DNA of 64,000 nt, taken from contig NZ_KB889965.1 in the NCBI RefSeq assembly GCF_000372865.1, forward strand, positions 1-64,000, in the 5' to 3' direction. The stretch comes from Methylosarcina fibrata AML-C10 (lineage in GTDB: Bacteria; Pseudomonadota; Gammaproteobacteria; Methylococcales; Methylomonadaceae). Positions 55,646 through 64,000 of the stretch are shown in pieces. Each line of letters starts with the position of its first letter. Positions within the stretch are counted from its first letter, which is position 1. The position numbers were made by a program, and so were the translations under genes. The notes under the pieces were generated by a model. The model worked only from the letters and a program-made list of their open reading frames with translations, was not told the origin of the DNA and ran no database searches.

Positions 55646-56191
55646 ATGGCCAACGAAAAATCAGAATCACCGTCGCCAGGCTGGATGCAGTCGATCGAAG
55701 TCCGCAAGGAAAGAGCCGACTATTATTTCAATAGCGTTCTTTCCGGCCAGCTCGATTGGTACTCCCGGAATGCCGGCCGGCACAAATCCAGGCATCTTCT
55801 GTTCGCCGTTGCGGTGATTGTGCTCGGCGCCCTGATCTCGTTGTTGCAGATATACGCGGACGAAGCCTGGGTAGCCGGAGCGACGGGGGCGTTGGGTGCG
55901 GCGGTTGCGGTACTGCGTTCCCTCGATACCTTGCTGCGTCCGAACGAAACCTGGCAGTCCTATCGCAAGGCTTCCGAGGGAATGAAGCGGGAATACCGGC
56001 TTTATCTGAACAATGCCGACGCTTATGGCCAGGCTCAAACCGAAGAGGAAGCCTATCGTCTGCTGGTGGAGCGTGTGGAAACGGTCGTCGCCGAGGAGCA
56101 GCAACTGTTCTGGCAGTTTCATGCCCGGATTCAAACCGCTGCGGAAGCTTCGGCGGACGCAAGAAAAGCCCCGCAAAACGGGCAAAACTAG
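55646..56191 (+). CDS. SLATT-type two-helix membrane protein (candidate membrane effector)
   Basis: 181 residues from the ATG at 55646 (AGAGAGGG, 7 bases upstream); in-frame ATGs at 55598 and 55640 are less well placed. N-terminal amphipathic part, then two close membrane helices (LLFAVAVIVLGALISLLQIY at 51-70 and WVAGATGALGAAVAVLRSL at 75-93) and a C-terminal helix with REYRLYLNNADAYGQAQTEEEAYRLLVERVE. This is the SLATT/DUF4231 pattern, the 2TM family that accompanies SLOG and SMODS genes and is thought to act by disturbing the membrane. It follows the SLOG gene by about 150 bp. Confidence 0.78.
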   Translation: MANEKSESPSPGWMQSIEVRKERADYYFNSVLSGQLDWYSRNAGRHKSRHLLFAVAVIVLGALISLLQIYADEAWVAGATGALGAAVAVLRSLDTLLRPNETWQSYRKASEGMKREYRLYLNNADAYGQAQTEEEAYRLLVERVETVVAEEQQLFWQFHARIQTAAEASADARKAPQNGQN

Positions 56192-56270
56192 AAATTTCGA
56201 ATACCTGCGGGCAGACGATTTGCCGATGAAAAAAGCCGGAACTTGAAGCCGGGCTTTGGAGAGAAGAACA

Positions 56271-57704
56271 ATGGATAACTGTGCACAGTCCGTAATAAGA
56301 AATGTACCGCCCCAGTCCCGGGACGAACGGTTCTGGAATCGCTTGCTCAAATCGATCGAGGAAGGCCAGGTGGTGCCTGTCATAGGTTCTCAGTTATTGA
56401 CTTTCGGCCCGGAGAATGCGCGTCAGACCTTGCAACGCCGGGTGGCGGAACAGTTGCTCGACATCCGCGACGAAACGCCGGACCGGATCTGTTTGAGTCC
56501 GGGCAGGGAGCTCCACGACGCCGTTTCCTTCCTGAAAAGCAGAGCCGACGTCAATCTGCAGGATCTTTACGGCGATATTTCGGATGCCCTGGATGCGCTC
56601 GTTTCCGATCCCGGTTTTCAAATGCCGGCGGCGCTTCGGCAAATTGCGGCGATCAGCGATTTCCGCCTGCTGGTCACGTTGAGTCCGGATCCTCTGTTGG
56701 CCAAGGCCGTCCGGTCCCGCTCCGCCGTCAATGAAATCATCCATTCGCCCTATCTTCCGACCAGCGAGGCCGGCGATCTGCCTCAGGACTGGCTCAAGAG
56801 AAGCGGAGAAAGCCATCTGCTTTATCTGTTCGGCAAGGCCAAGTCGACGCCGGTGTTTGCGATTCACGACGAAGACGTCCTCGAGTACGCGCATAATCTG
56901 TTTACCCGCGGCAGCAACGTGCCCGGCCGGTTTCTGGGCGAATTGCAGCAACGGAATTTATTGCTGATCGGCTGCAATTTTCCCGACTGGCTGAGCCGTT
57001 TCTTCATGCGCCTGACCAACCAGACGCGCCTGGCCGATAAAAAGACCCGCGCCTGGCTGGTGGAGGACGACCGGCACCAGCCGGGGTTGACCTCGTTTTT
57101 CAAAGGATTCAGCCGGGAGACCGAGTTTCTTTCCGACGTGTCTCCGGAAACGTTCGTCGCGGAATTGCACCGGCGCTGGCTGGCGCGCCGCACGCCGGGA
57201 GAAGAAAAGATCGACGAGGCGGTCAAGGCGCCCGGCCCGACCTTGTTCTTTATCAGCTATTCGCGCGCCACCGATTTGCCGGCCGCGCAAAAACTGTTCG
57301 AATCGCTGCGCCAACAAGGCGTCGGCGAAAATGAAATCTGGTTCGACCGCAACGCGATCGAACCCGGCCAGGATTTTCAGAACAGCATTCTCGACGGCAT
57401 TCGCGGTTGCCGTTATTTTTTGCCGCTGATTTCCGCCGCCGCCGACCGCTTCGATGAAAAATTCTTTCGCCGCGAATGGAAGCAGGCAATCGATCGGAGC
57501 GGAGCGATCGCGGGGCGCGATTTCGTCGTGCCCCTGATCGTCGACGCCGACTACGATCCTCTGGCCTATAAACGGGTGCCGCGCGACTGGACCGAGCACA
57601 TCGATTTCGGCCATGCGCCGGCCGGGGTGCCCGATCCAAGAACGCGCAACCGTTTGAACAAGCTGATTCGCGACGAGCGCAGGGGAGCGGCCGATAGTGT
57701 TTGA
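56271..57704 (+). CDS. SIR2-like + TIR domain protein (candidate NAD-cleaving effector)
   Basis: 477 residues from the ATG at 56271 (GGAGAG upstream). Residues about 30-300: SIR2-like domain, with VVPVIGSQL, TLSPDPLL, YLFGKAKSTPVF, and LLLIGCNFPDWLSRF. The usual TTNxD asparagine is S138 and the LHG histidine is F187, so NAD hydrolysis by this half is doubtful. Residues 323-465: TIR domain, FFISYSRATDL, EIWFDRNAIEPGQDF and FFRREWKQAI; E402 lies where the NADase glutamate is expected. Likely logic: degenerate SIR2 half binds a nucleotide or partner and controls an active TIR. The next gene starts before its stop. Confidence 0.82.
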   Translation: MDNCAQSVIRNVPPQSRDERFWNRLLKSIEEGQVVPVIGSQLLTFGPENARQTLQRRVAEQLLDIRDETPDRICLSPGRELHDAVSFLKSRADVNLQDLYGDISDALDALVSDPGFQMPAALRQIAAISDFRLLVTLSPDPLLAKAVRSRSAVNEIIHSPYLPTSEAGDLPQDWLKRSGESHLLYLFGKAKSTPVFAIHDEDVLEYAHNLFTRGSNVPGRFLGELQQRNLLLIGCNFPDWLSRFFMRLTNQTRLADKKTRAWLVEDDRHQPGLTSFFKGFSRETEFLSDVSPETFVAELHRRWLARRTPGEEKIDEAVKAPGPTLFFISYSRATDLPAAQKLFESLRQQGVGENEIWFDRNAIEPGQDFQNSILDGIRGCRYFLPLISAAADRFDEKFFRREWKQAIDRSGAIAGRDFVVPLIVDADYDPLAYKRVPRDWTEHIDFGHAPAGVPDPRTRNRLNKLIRDERRGAADSV

Positions 57705-59421
57705 GGAGCGGCGGAAAGTTCTGAGGGAGCCTTATATTGCGTTGGACAAGCAAAATCCCTGGCCGGGCCTCGCGCCCTACGATGAAAACGGGCAGAATTA
57801 TTTTAAAGGCCGGGATGAGGATGTGGAGGAGTTGCTTCGCCTGGTGCGGATGGCGCCGTTGACGGTGCTTTACGGCAAATCCGGGCTCGGCAAAAGTTCG
57901 CTGCTCAAGGCGGGGCTGTTTCCGAAACTGAGACAGGATCATTATTTGCCGGTGTACGTTCGCCTGGATTGCAGTTCGCAGGGTTCGAAAACTCCGATGG
58001 CGCAGGTCTTTGAATTGCTGCTGGCCGAGTTGGCGGCGCAACAGGCCGATTTTCCCGAGCCGCAGCCGGGCGAGACCGTCTGGCATTATCTGCACCGGCG
58101 CGATCTGGAGCTGTGGAGCGGCGACAACCGTCTGCTGACGCCGGTGCTGGTGTTCGATCAGTTCGAGGAAGTGTTCTCTCACAACCGTCTCGATCCGGCC
58201 AGGCTCAGGCAGACCTGCCATGAACTGGCTGACCTGGCCGAAAACCGGATTCCGGCGGCGGTCGGTTCCTGTCCGGAAGGTCGTCGGGCCGCGGCGCAAC
58301 TGGACGTGTTCGCGCAGCGGTACCGGATCGTTCTTTCGTTCCGGGAAGATTTTTTGCCCGAAATCAAAAACTGGGAAAGAGAGGTTCCTTCCCTGTTGAA
58401 ACACTGGCGGCAGCTTAAACCGATGACCAGGAAGCAGGCGGTCGAAGCGGTGTCCGGCTCGGGAGGCGCAGTATTGGCGTCCGGCGTGGCGGAGGCCATC
58501 GTCGACTTCGTCGGCAACCTCGACGAAGCCCGCAGCGAAGGCGACCATACCATCGAACCGGTGCTGCTGAGCCTTTGTTGTTATCAGCTCAATCTGCGCC
58601 GTCTGCAACGCCGGGCGGACGTCATCGATGCCGAATTGCTAGGGCACGTCGGCCAGAATATTTTGCAGGAATTTTATGAAAATGCGCTCGCCCGAATGCC
58701 GGCTTCGGTCCGGTTGTTTATCGAGACCCAGTTGATTCTAGGAGACCGCTACCGGGCCAGCTATCCGGTCAGGCTGGCGATCGAAAATCAATTCATCAAC
58801 GAGGCGCAACTGGCCGAGCTGACCGGCCGGCAGCGATTGCTCCGGATCGATCATCAATTGGGCAGCGACCGGATCGAGCTGATTCACGACCGCGTCGTGA
58901 GCGTCGTGCGCAAATCGCGCGACCGGCGCAAGAAACTCTCGGAAATCAGAAAAATATGGGCTGTTGCCGCGGTCGTCATGATCGTGGCGGGTTCCGGTAT
59001 GAGCGGACTGACTTTCTGGCAGCGCAGTATCGATCAATTGAATCTGGCCAAGGCTCAGGCCGATCTGATCGAATCGAAGCGGGCGCTGGCGGCGGAAGCG
59101 GCCGGAAGTCGCGGCCCCGGCATCGTGTATATGCAGGTCAGAAGCCGGGAGCAATTGCCGGAAAGCAAGGCCATCCGGCAGGTCTTGATCGATCAGGGCT
59201 TCAGGGTGCCGGAAATCGAGTCGCTGACCACGGGACCTTCGGCCACTGAGGTGCGCTATTTTGACGACCAAGCCGCCGAGAGTGCGGTCAAGATCGCCGA
59301 TCTGATCAAAAGCGCCGGAGTCAGGGACGTGTCGGCGAAATTGATTCCGGATTACCACCATGCCGACCGGCGCAAACAAATTTTTGAAATATGGTTTGCT
59401 CCCGACGCCTTTTCGAGCTGA
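57697..59421 (+). CDS. nSTAND-type NTPase with one membrane helix and C-terminal domain
   Basis: 574 residues, GTG start overlapping the previous stop by 8 bases. N-terminal NPWPGLAPYDENGQNYFKGRD is the lead motif of nSTAND1 ATPases. Walker A GKSGLGKSS at 60-68, Walker B LVFDQFEEVF at 151-160 and arginine sensor FRED near 216. A winged-helix-like region ends near 405, then one membrane helix (WAVAAVVMIVAGSGMSGLTFW, 421-441) and a C-terminal domain (about 475-570; GIVYMQVRSREQLPESKAIRQ, then EVRYFDD) that resembles LytR_C-like modules. STAND proteins act as switch-like sensors in immunity. This one would place the sensor part across the membrane from the NTPase. Confidence 0.82.
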   Translation: MFEERRKVLREPYIALDKQNPWPGLAPYDENGQNYFKGRDEDVEELLRLVRMAPLTVLYGKSGLGKSSLLKAGLFPKLRQDHYLPVYVRLDCSSQGSKTPMAQVFELLLAELAAQQADFPEPQPGETVWHYLHRRDLELWSGDNRLLTPVLVFDQFEEVFSHNRLDPARLRQTCHELADLAENRIPAAVGSCPEGRRAAAQLDVFAQRYRIVLSFREDFLPEIKNWEREVPSLLKHWRQLKPMTRKQAVEAVSGSGGAVLASGVAEAIVDFVGNLDEARSEGDHTIEPVLLSLCCYQLNLRRLQRRADVIDAELLGHVGQNILQEFYENALARMPASVRLFIETQLILGDRYRASYPVRLAIENQFINEAQLAELTGRQRLLRIDHQLGSDRIELIHDRVVSVVRKSRDRRKKLSEIRKIWAVAAVVMIVAGSGMSGLTFWQRSIDQLNLAKAQADLIESKRALAAEAAGSRGPGIVYMQVRSREQLPESKAIRQVLIDQGFRVPEIESLTTGPSATEVRYFDDQAAESAVKIADLIKSAGVRDVSAKLIPDYHHADRRKQIFEIWFAPDAFSS

Positions 59422-59490
59422 CTCGGGGAAAAGGCGCGCTTTGTCGATAAGGTAGCGGGAAACGGCCTCCGGTAAACCGGCCGCCGGATT

Positions 59491-60336
59491 TCAGGCCTTC
59501 GGCAACAGCTCCCATACCGGGACGATGCCGTCCGGCAAAGCTTCCAGCCTGCCCAGTTCGACCCATTGATTGGCCGGGTTGTGGAAGTCTGAGCCGGTCG
59601 AACCGGCCAGTTCGAAGCGCCGGGCATAATCGCCGACCCGTTTGATTTCCTCGTCGGTGCTTCGGCCGGTGACGACCTCAATGGCCTGGCCTCCGAATGC
59701 CTTGAATTCGGCGAGCAGCCTTCTCATCCAACTGGCGGTCAGGTCGTAACGCGTGGGGTGGGCCAGCACGGCGACGCCGCCGGACTGTCTGAGCCAGCCG
59801 ACGCCGATTTCCAGTTCGACCCACGGGGTCGGCACATAGGCCGGTTTGCCTTTGGCTAGGTACCGGTCGAAGGCTTCCTGCAGGGTGCCGACGTGGCCTT
59901 GCGACAACAGAAAATCGGCAAAATGGGTGCGCGTGATCATCCCTTCGCCGGCGGCTTTCCGGACCGCTTCCAGAGCCCCCGGGATGCGTTTTTTCTCCAG
60001 TTTCAGGGCGATCTGTTCGGCTCGCTCGAGACGCGTGTTCTGTAGATTGTGAACCGCTTCGGCCAGAGGCGGATAAGCCGGGTCGACGTTCAGGCCGACG
60101 ACGTGCAGGCATTTACCCTGCCACGTGGTCGAAAGCTCGATGCCGTCGATGAAGCGGATGCCCGCTTCGGCCGCGGCGGCTCTGGCTTCGGCAAGTCCTG
60201 CGGTGGTGTCGTGATCGGTCAGGGCCAGCGCGGTGACGCCTTGCAGACGGGCTCTTTGCACCAGTTCGGCAGGCGACAGGGCCCCGTCGGATGCGGTGGA
60301 GTGGCAGTGGAGATCATAGAGTTCGGTGGCGGTCAT
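59491..60336 (-). CDS. rnm: PHP-domain phosphoesterase (RNase AM / YciV-like)
   Basis: 281 residues. PHP metal-binding motifs DLHCHSTASDG, ALTDHDTT and TGSDFHNP, with VLAHPTRYD between them. YciV/RNase AM relatives act as 5'-3' exonuclease on RNA, trimming 5' ends of 5S and 23S rRNA, and as 3',5'-nucleotide bisphosphatase. Length fits. The opposite orientation, 70 bp after the nSTAND gene, marks the end of the defence locus. A trpH name is also used for this family. Confidence 0.85.
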   Translation of the reverse strand: MTATELYDLHCHSTASDGALSPAELVQRARLQGVTALALTDHDTTAGLAEARAAAAEAGIRFIDGIELSTTWQGKCLHVVGLNVDPAYPPLAEAVHNLQNTRLERAEQIALKLEKKRIPGALEAVRKAAGEGMITRTHFADFLLSQGHVGTLQEAFDRYLAKGKPAYVPTPWVELEIGVGWLRQSGGVAVLAHPTRYDLTASWMRRLLAEFKAFGGQAIEVVTGRSTDEEIKRVGDYARRFELAGSTGSDFHNPANQWVELGRLEALPDGIVPVWELLPKA

Positions 60337-60401
60337 AATAAAAATTATTGGATTGCAAAGGACAGGAAATCTCTTTCAATGGCCGTGTCCCTGTTCCGGA
60401 T

Positions 60402-62210
60402 TCATTGGTATTCGCCGTACAATTTAGCATATAGGCCGTTTTGAGCGATTAAAGTTTCGTGTTGTCCCTGTTCGCAAATCCTGCCGCCTTCGAAGACGTA
60501 GACATGATCGGCCTGTTTGACCGCGCTGAGCCGATGCGCGATGATCAGCGTCGTGCGTCCCTGCAGAAAACCGCCCAGGGCGAGATGCAGCTTGTGTTCG
60601 GTTTCGCTGTCGAGCGCCGAGGTCGCCTCGTCGAGAATGACCACTTTCGGGTCGGCGACGATCATCCGGGCGATCGCCATGCGTTGCCGCTGGCCGCCGG
60701 AAAGCCGCATGCCGTGACGGCCCACGACCGTGTCCAGGCCTTTGTCGAGATCCCTGACGATGCGGTCCATCTGTGCGATGGCCAGCGCTTCCCACAATTG
60801 CTCGTCGGTGGCGTCCCGACCGAGGGTCAGATTGGCGCGGATGGTGTCGTTGAACAGAATCGGATGCTGCAGCACGGTGACGACGTTCTCCCGAACGACT
60901 TCGAGTCCGATTCTTTCAATGGCGACCTCGTCGAAATAAATTTTGCCGGCGGTCGGCGGGTACAGGCCGATCAGGGTTTGTATCAGAGTCGACTTGCCGC
61001 CCCCGCTGGCGCCCACCAGCGCCACTTTTTCCCCGGCATTGATTTTTAACTGAATGCCGTTCAGGACGCTTTCCTCTCCGTAGCTGAAATGCAGATCCTC
61101 TATCCGGATCGATACCGTTTTTTTGTCGAGGAACGGATTTTCCAGATGCGGATAGTGAGGCTCCTGTTTCAGCACGCGCAGCTTGTTGATGCGTGCCAGC
61201 GCCGCTTTGGCCGCGTAAAAAGCGTACTGGATGTTGAGCACTTCCTGGACCGGCCCCATCATGAACCACAGATAGCCGAATACCGCGAGCATCTGGCCTA
61301 TACTGAGATCGGAATAAAACACCATCAGCATCGCCAGCGCCCGGAAGATATCGAATCCGAATAAAAAAATCAGAAAACTGAGACGGGTGGCGGCATCGCT
61401 TTTCCAGGCGTAAGCCGACGAATAATCCTTGACGTACCTTGCCGATTCGATCAATTGCCGGCAATAATGTTTTTCGCGGTTGCTGGCGCGAATCTGGTGG
61501 ATCGCTTCAAGCGTTTCGGTCAGGGCTTCCTGGAACACCTGATAAGCCGAATTTTCTTTGTTTTTCAAATCTTTGACGCGAGATCCGGCGACCCGGGTGA
61601 AATAAATGACGACCGGGTTCAGCAGCAGAATAAACAAGCCCAGTTGCCAGTGCATCCAGAGTAAAATGACGGCCGTGCCGACGATGGTCAGGCTGGCCAC
61701 CAGCAGTTTGCTGACGGTATTGCCGATAAAATTGTCGATCGTATCCAGATCGGTCACCAGATGCGTGACGATGGCTCCGGTGCCCAGGCTTTCGTATTCG
61801 GACATCGAAATGGTTTGCAGGTGTCCGATCAGGCTTTTGCGGATGCGGAAGATGATGTCCTTGGCAATGCACGAAAAATGCCGGGCCTGGATGATGTTGA
61901 AAAGAATCGCGATCAGCCGCAGCAGCAAACTGGCCAGCAGGACCACGGTAATGTAGAGGATCGGCCCGTGCCAGTGGTCGGGAAACCAGGGATTGATGAA
62001 ACGGATGACGATGCCGGGCTTTTTCAGCAGGACTTCGTCTACCAGGAGCGGCATCAGCAGGGGTACCGGAACGCTGACGACGGTCGCAAGAACGGCGATA
62101 AAATGAGAGTATATCAGTACTTTTTTATGCTCTAAGGCGATTTTATAAAAAGTATTCCAGTTGTAAGCAGAGAGGGACGGTTGGGAAGAACGCTGGGCTG
62201 GCACGGACAT
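60402..62210 (-). CDS. MsbA-like ABC exporter (membrane + ATPase half-transporter)
   Basis: 602 residues. Six membrane helices in the first 320 residues (type I exporter), followed by an ATPase domain: Walker A GASGGGKSTL, signature LSGGQRQRMAIARM and Walker B VVILDEATSALDS, H-loop IIAHRLS. It works as a homodimer or pairs with a like half-transporter. Substrates may be lipids, peptides or drugs. No adjacent partner gene, so specificity cannot be told. Confidence 0.9.
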   Translation of the reverse strand: MSVPAQRSSQPSLSAYNWNTFYKIALEHKKVLIYSHFIAVLATVVSVPVPLLMPLLVDEVLLKKPGIVIRFINPWFPDHWHGPILYITVVLLASLLLRLIAILFNIIQARHFSCIAKDIIFRIRKSLIGHLQTISMSEYESLGTGAIVTHLVTDLDTIDNFIGNTVSKLLVASLTIVGTAVILLWMHWQLGLFILLLNPVVIYFTRVAGSRVKDLKNKENSAYQVFQEALTETLEAIHQIRASNREKHYCRQLIESARYVKDYSSAYAWKSDAATRLSFLIFLFGFDIFRALAMLMVFYSDLSIGQMLAVFGYLWFMMGPVQEVLNIQYAFYAAKAALARINKLRVLKQEPHYPHLENPFLDKKTVSIRIEDLHFSYGEESVLNGIQLKINAGEKVALVGASGGGKSTLIQTLIGLYPPTAGKIYFDEVAIERIGLEVVRENVVTVLQHPILFNDTIRANLTLGRDATDEQLWEALAIAQMDRIVRDLDKGLDTVVGRHGMRLSGGQRQRMAIARMIVADPKVVILDEATSALDSETEHKLHLALGGFLQGRTTLIIAHRLSAVKQADHVYVFEGGRICEQGQHETLIAQNGLYAKLYGEYQ

Positions 62211-62357
62211 ACGAAAAAATGGTTACAAGGCATCAATTATAACTTCGAGCCTTGTCTTTAGAAATAGTTTACCGAGTCCGGCGCGCCGGCTCGGCGGAGG
62301 AGCGATGCGGCAATTCGACGATTTTATTATCTGCAACCGGAGCAGGCCTGAAACGTC

Positions 62358-64000
62358 ATGAGAAACTTTGTGCTTGGCGTCGTCTTGACGTGTTTTCCGG
62401 TCTTCGTGCCCGCGGCCGTTTCCGCACCGGTTCAGGAACGGCAAAGGCAGGATTTCCTGCTGGCCGAGAAAATGATCTCTTCGGGCGACGACCCGAATTT
62501 TTTCAGACTGAGCGCCGGTTTAACCGATTATCCCTTGTATCCTTATCTGCAATACCAGTGGTTAAAGGAGCATTTGGCGCACACCGGAAAAATCCTGGAC
62601 TTTTTACAGACCTATCGGGAAACCCGCTATGCCGATTTGCTGAGGTCCCGGTGGCTGGTTTATCTGGCCGATCATCAGCGCTGGCAAGAGTTTGTTCAAT
62701 ATTTTAGCGCCGATGGCGACCTGGCTCTCGAATGCCGATGGCATTGGGCCAATTACAATCTCGGCCATCGGGATCAGGCTCTGGCGGAAGCCAGACGGCT
62801 ATGGAGCCTGGGAGCTTCCCAGCCGCCGGCCTGCGAACCGCTGTTTTCGCTGCTGGTGGTTTCTTCGCAGTTGACTCCCGATCTGATCTGGCAGCGTTTC
62901 GAACTGGCGCTTACCGCAGACCGCGTGCCTCTGGCCGATTATTTACGGCGCTTGCTGGACGGCAACGAACGGCAACTGGCCGACGTCTGGATGCGGATAC
63001 ATCAGCAGCCGAAACTCATTCAGAAAAATCCGTTTCCGGACGAAAACGATCCGCGGCTTGGACGGCTCTTTGCCCATGCCGTCGAGCGGCTGGCCAGGAC
63101 CGATCTCGATCTGGCGGTCGGCATCTGGGATGCGAATAAACAGCATCCCTTGCTCGATAGCCGGACGGTTCAACGAATCGAACGCAATCTGGCTCTGGCG
63201 CTGGCGTACAACCATAAGCCGGATGCCTATCGGCGGCTGAATCAATTGCCGGACTCCGACAAGGAGGTCAGGGAATGGAAGGTGAGGGCGGCCTTGCTCG
63301 AGCAGGATTGGCGGCGTATTAACGAAGCCCTGTCCGGCCTGGCTCCAGAAGAGCTCAAGGAAACTCGGTGGCAGTATTGGCAGGCGAGGTCGCTGGCCGC
63401 CAAAGGGGAGCGGGCCGATGCCGACAATCTCTATCTCAAGCTGGCGGAGGACCGGAGTTTTTACGGTTTTCTGGCGGCGGACGCCGCGGCCAGACCTTAT
63501 AGTTTGTCCGATAAACCGGTCTCTCCGGCGGCCAATGACATCGAGGCGCTGGCGGCGGCAACCGCTTTCCGGGCAGCCTATGAGCTGAGGTATCTGAATC
63601 GGCCGCTGGAAGCCGAGCGGCAGTGGTGGCATGCGGTAAAAAAATTGAACAAGGAGCGGCTGACGGCAGCGGCCAAACTGGCCCAGTCCTGGCACTGGGA
63701 TTCGGTTGCAATAAAGACTCTGGCCAAGGCCGACTATTGGGACGATCTGGCGCTTCGTTTCCCTCTCGGTTACATGCCGCAAGTTCAGAACAATGCTTAC
63801 CGTTATCAGCTCGACCCCGCCGTGGTGCTGGGCCTGATGCGCCAGGAAAGCATGCTCGACAGCAATGCTCTTTCCCCGGTCGGCGCGCGTGGGCTGATGC
63901 AGCTCATGCCGAAAACGGGCCGGCAGATCGCTCAGGAACTGAAGGAGCGCTGGTCGTCCGAAAACAGCCTGTTCAATCCCGACGTCAACATCAGCTATGG
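62358..64000 (+). CDS. slt: Soluble lytic murein transglycosylase (cut by window end)
   Basis: 547 complete codons visible, running off the right edge. A signal peptide (FVLGVVLTCFPVFVPAAVSA) is followed by the long superhelical U-domain and then the catalytic domain with VLGLMRQESMLDSNALSPVGARGLMQLMPKT, where the E of RQES is the acid catalyst that cleaves peptidoglycan to anhydromuropeptides. Start: ATG at 62358, with GGAGCAGG 11-18 bases before it. The remaining roughly 90 residues lie beyond the window. Confidence 0.92.
   Translation, partial: MRNFVLGVVLTCFPVFVPAAVSAPVQERQRQDFLLAEKMISSGDDPNFFRLSAGLTDYPLYPYLQYQWLKEHLAHTGKILDFLQTYRETRYADLLRSRWLVYLADHQRWQEFVQYFSADGDLALECRWHWANYNLGHRDQALAEARRLWSLGASQPPACEPLFSLLVVSSQLTPDLIWQRFELALTADRVPLADYLRRLLDGNERQLADVWMRIHQQPKLIQKNPFPDENDPRLGRLFAHAVERLARTDLDLAVGIWDANKQHPLLDSRTVQRIERNLALALAYNHKPDAYRRLNQLPDSDKEVREWKVRAALLEQDWRRINEALSGLAPEELKETRWQYWQARSLAAKGERADADNLYLKLAEDRSFYGFLAADAAARPYSLSDKPVSPAANDIEALAAATAFRAAYELRYLNRPLEAERQWWHAVKKLNKERLTAAAKLAQSWHWDSVAIKTLAKADYWDDLALRFPLGYMPQVQNNAYRYQLDPAVVLGLMRQESMLDSNALSPVGARGLMQLMPKTGRQIAQELKERWSSENSLFNPDVNISY

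Overview
The window reads as chromosomal DNA of a gammaproteobacterium, most likely a type I methanotroph or close relative (Methylococcales). This is an inference from the combination of an adenosylcobalamin-dependent ribonucleotide reductase split as NrdJa/NrdJb, a CYP152 peroxygenase, ergothioneine genes, a full cytochrome c maturation operon and REP-like repeats. No pmo or mxa gene lies here to prove it. Base composition is moderately GC-rich, with a more AT-rich accessory stretch at about 4-26 kb.

Layout. 1-1.2 kb: the 3' end of an IS91-like element that appears to have cut off a small membrane-protein gene. 1.1-4.1 kb: nrdJb/nrdJa on the minus strand behind two NrdR boxes. 4.4 kb: tRNA-Ser(UGA). 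4.6-6.1 kb: a complete 1510-bp IS5-like element with 12-bp inverted repeats and a 4-bp duplication. 6.4-7.6 kb: a CYP152 peroxygenase. 8.4-26.7 kb: a glycan or glycolipid assembly cluster. It has a heptose-phosphate-type GHMP kinase, a polyprenyl-phosphate glycosyltransferase, an aryl/acyl-AMP ligase, a chorismate lyase-like protein, an acyl carrier protein, two left-handed beta-helix acyltransferases, a sulfotransferase-like protein, a GT4 glycosyltransferase, an HlyD adaptor, a TolC-type channel, a Wzx-like flippase, a TPR membrane protein, a membrane protein with two carbohydrate-binding-like domains and a GT39-type enzyme. Together they suggest a glycan carrying a 4-hydroxybenzoyl-type group.

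26.9-31.4 kb: bioBFHCD. 31.5-37 kb: comF, tonB-exbBD, an FtsH-type peptidase without its ATPase, ihfB and rlmB. 37.1-44 kb: complete ccmABCDEFGHI. 44-53.4 kb: DUF1614, DUF427, egtBD, a small membrane protein, methyltransferase-ppk1-def, a 142-bp MITE-like element with an internal REP hairpin, and a PLP-dependent D-cysteine desulfhydrase/ACC deaminase-like enzyme.

53.5-59.4 kb is the most striking region: four co-directional genes encoding (1) a deoxyribosyltransferase-like + TRAFs-binding-like helical + SLOG protein, (2) a SLATT two-helix membrane protein, (3) a SIR2-like + TIR protein whose SIR2 part lacks the usual catalytic residues, and (4) a membrane-anchored nSTAND NTPase. I read it as a candidate multi-component defence or cell-death system: nucleotide-ligand sensor, NTP-driven switch, NAD-cleaving effector and membrane effector. 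59.5-64 kb returns to housekeeping: an RNase AM-like PHP phosphoesterase, an MsbA-like ABC exporter and the soluble lytic transglycosylase slt, which runs off the window end.
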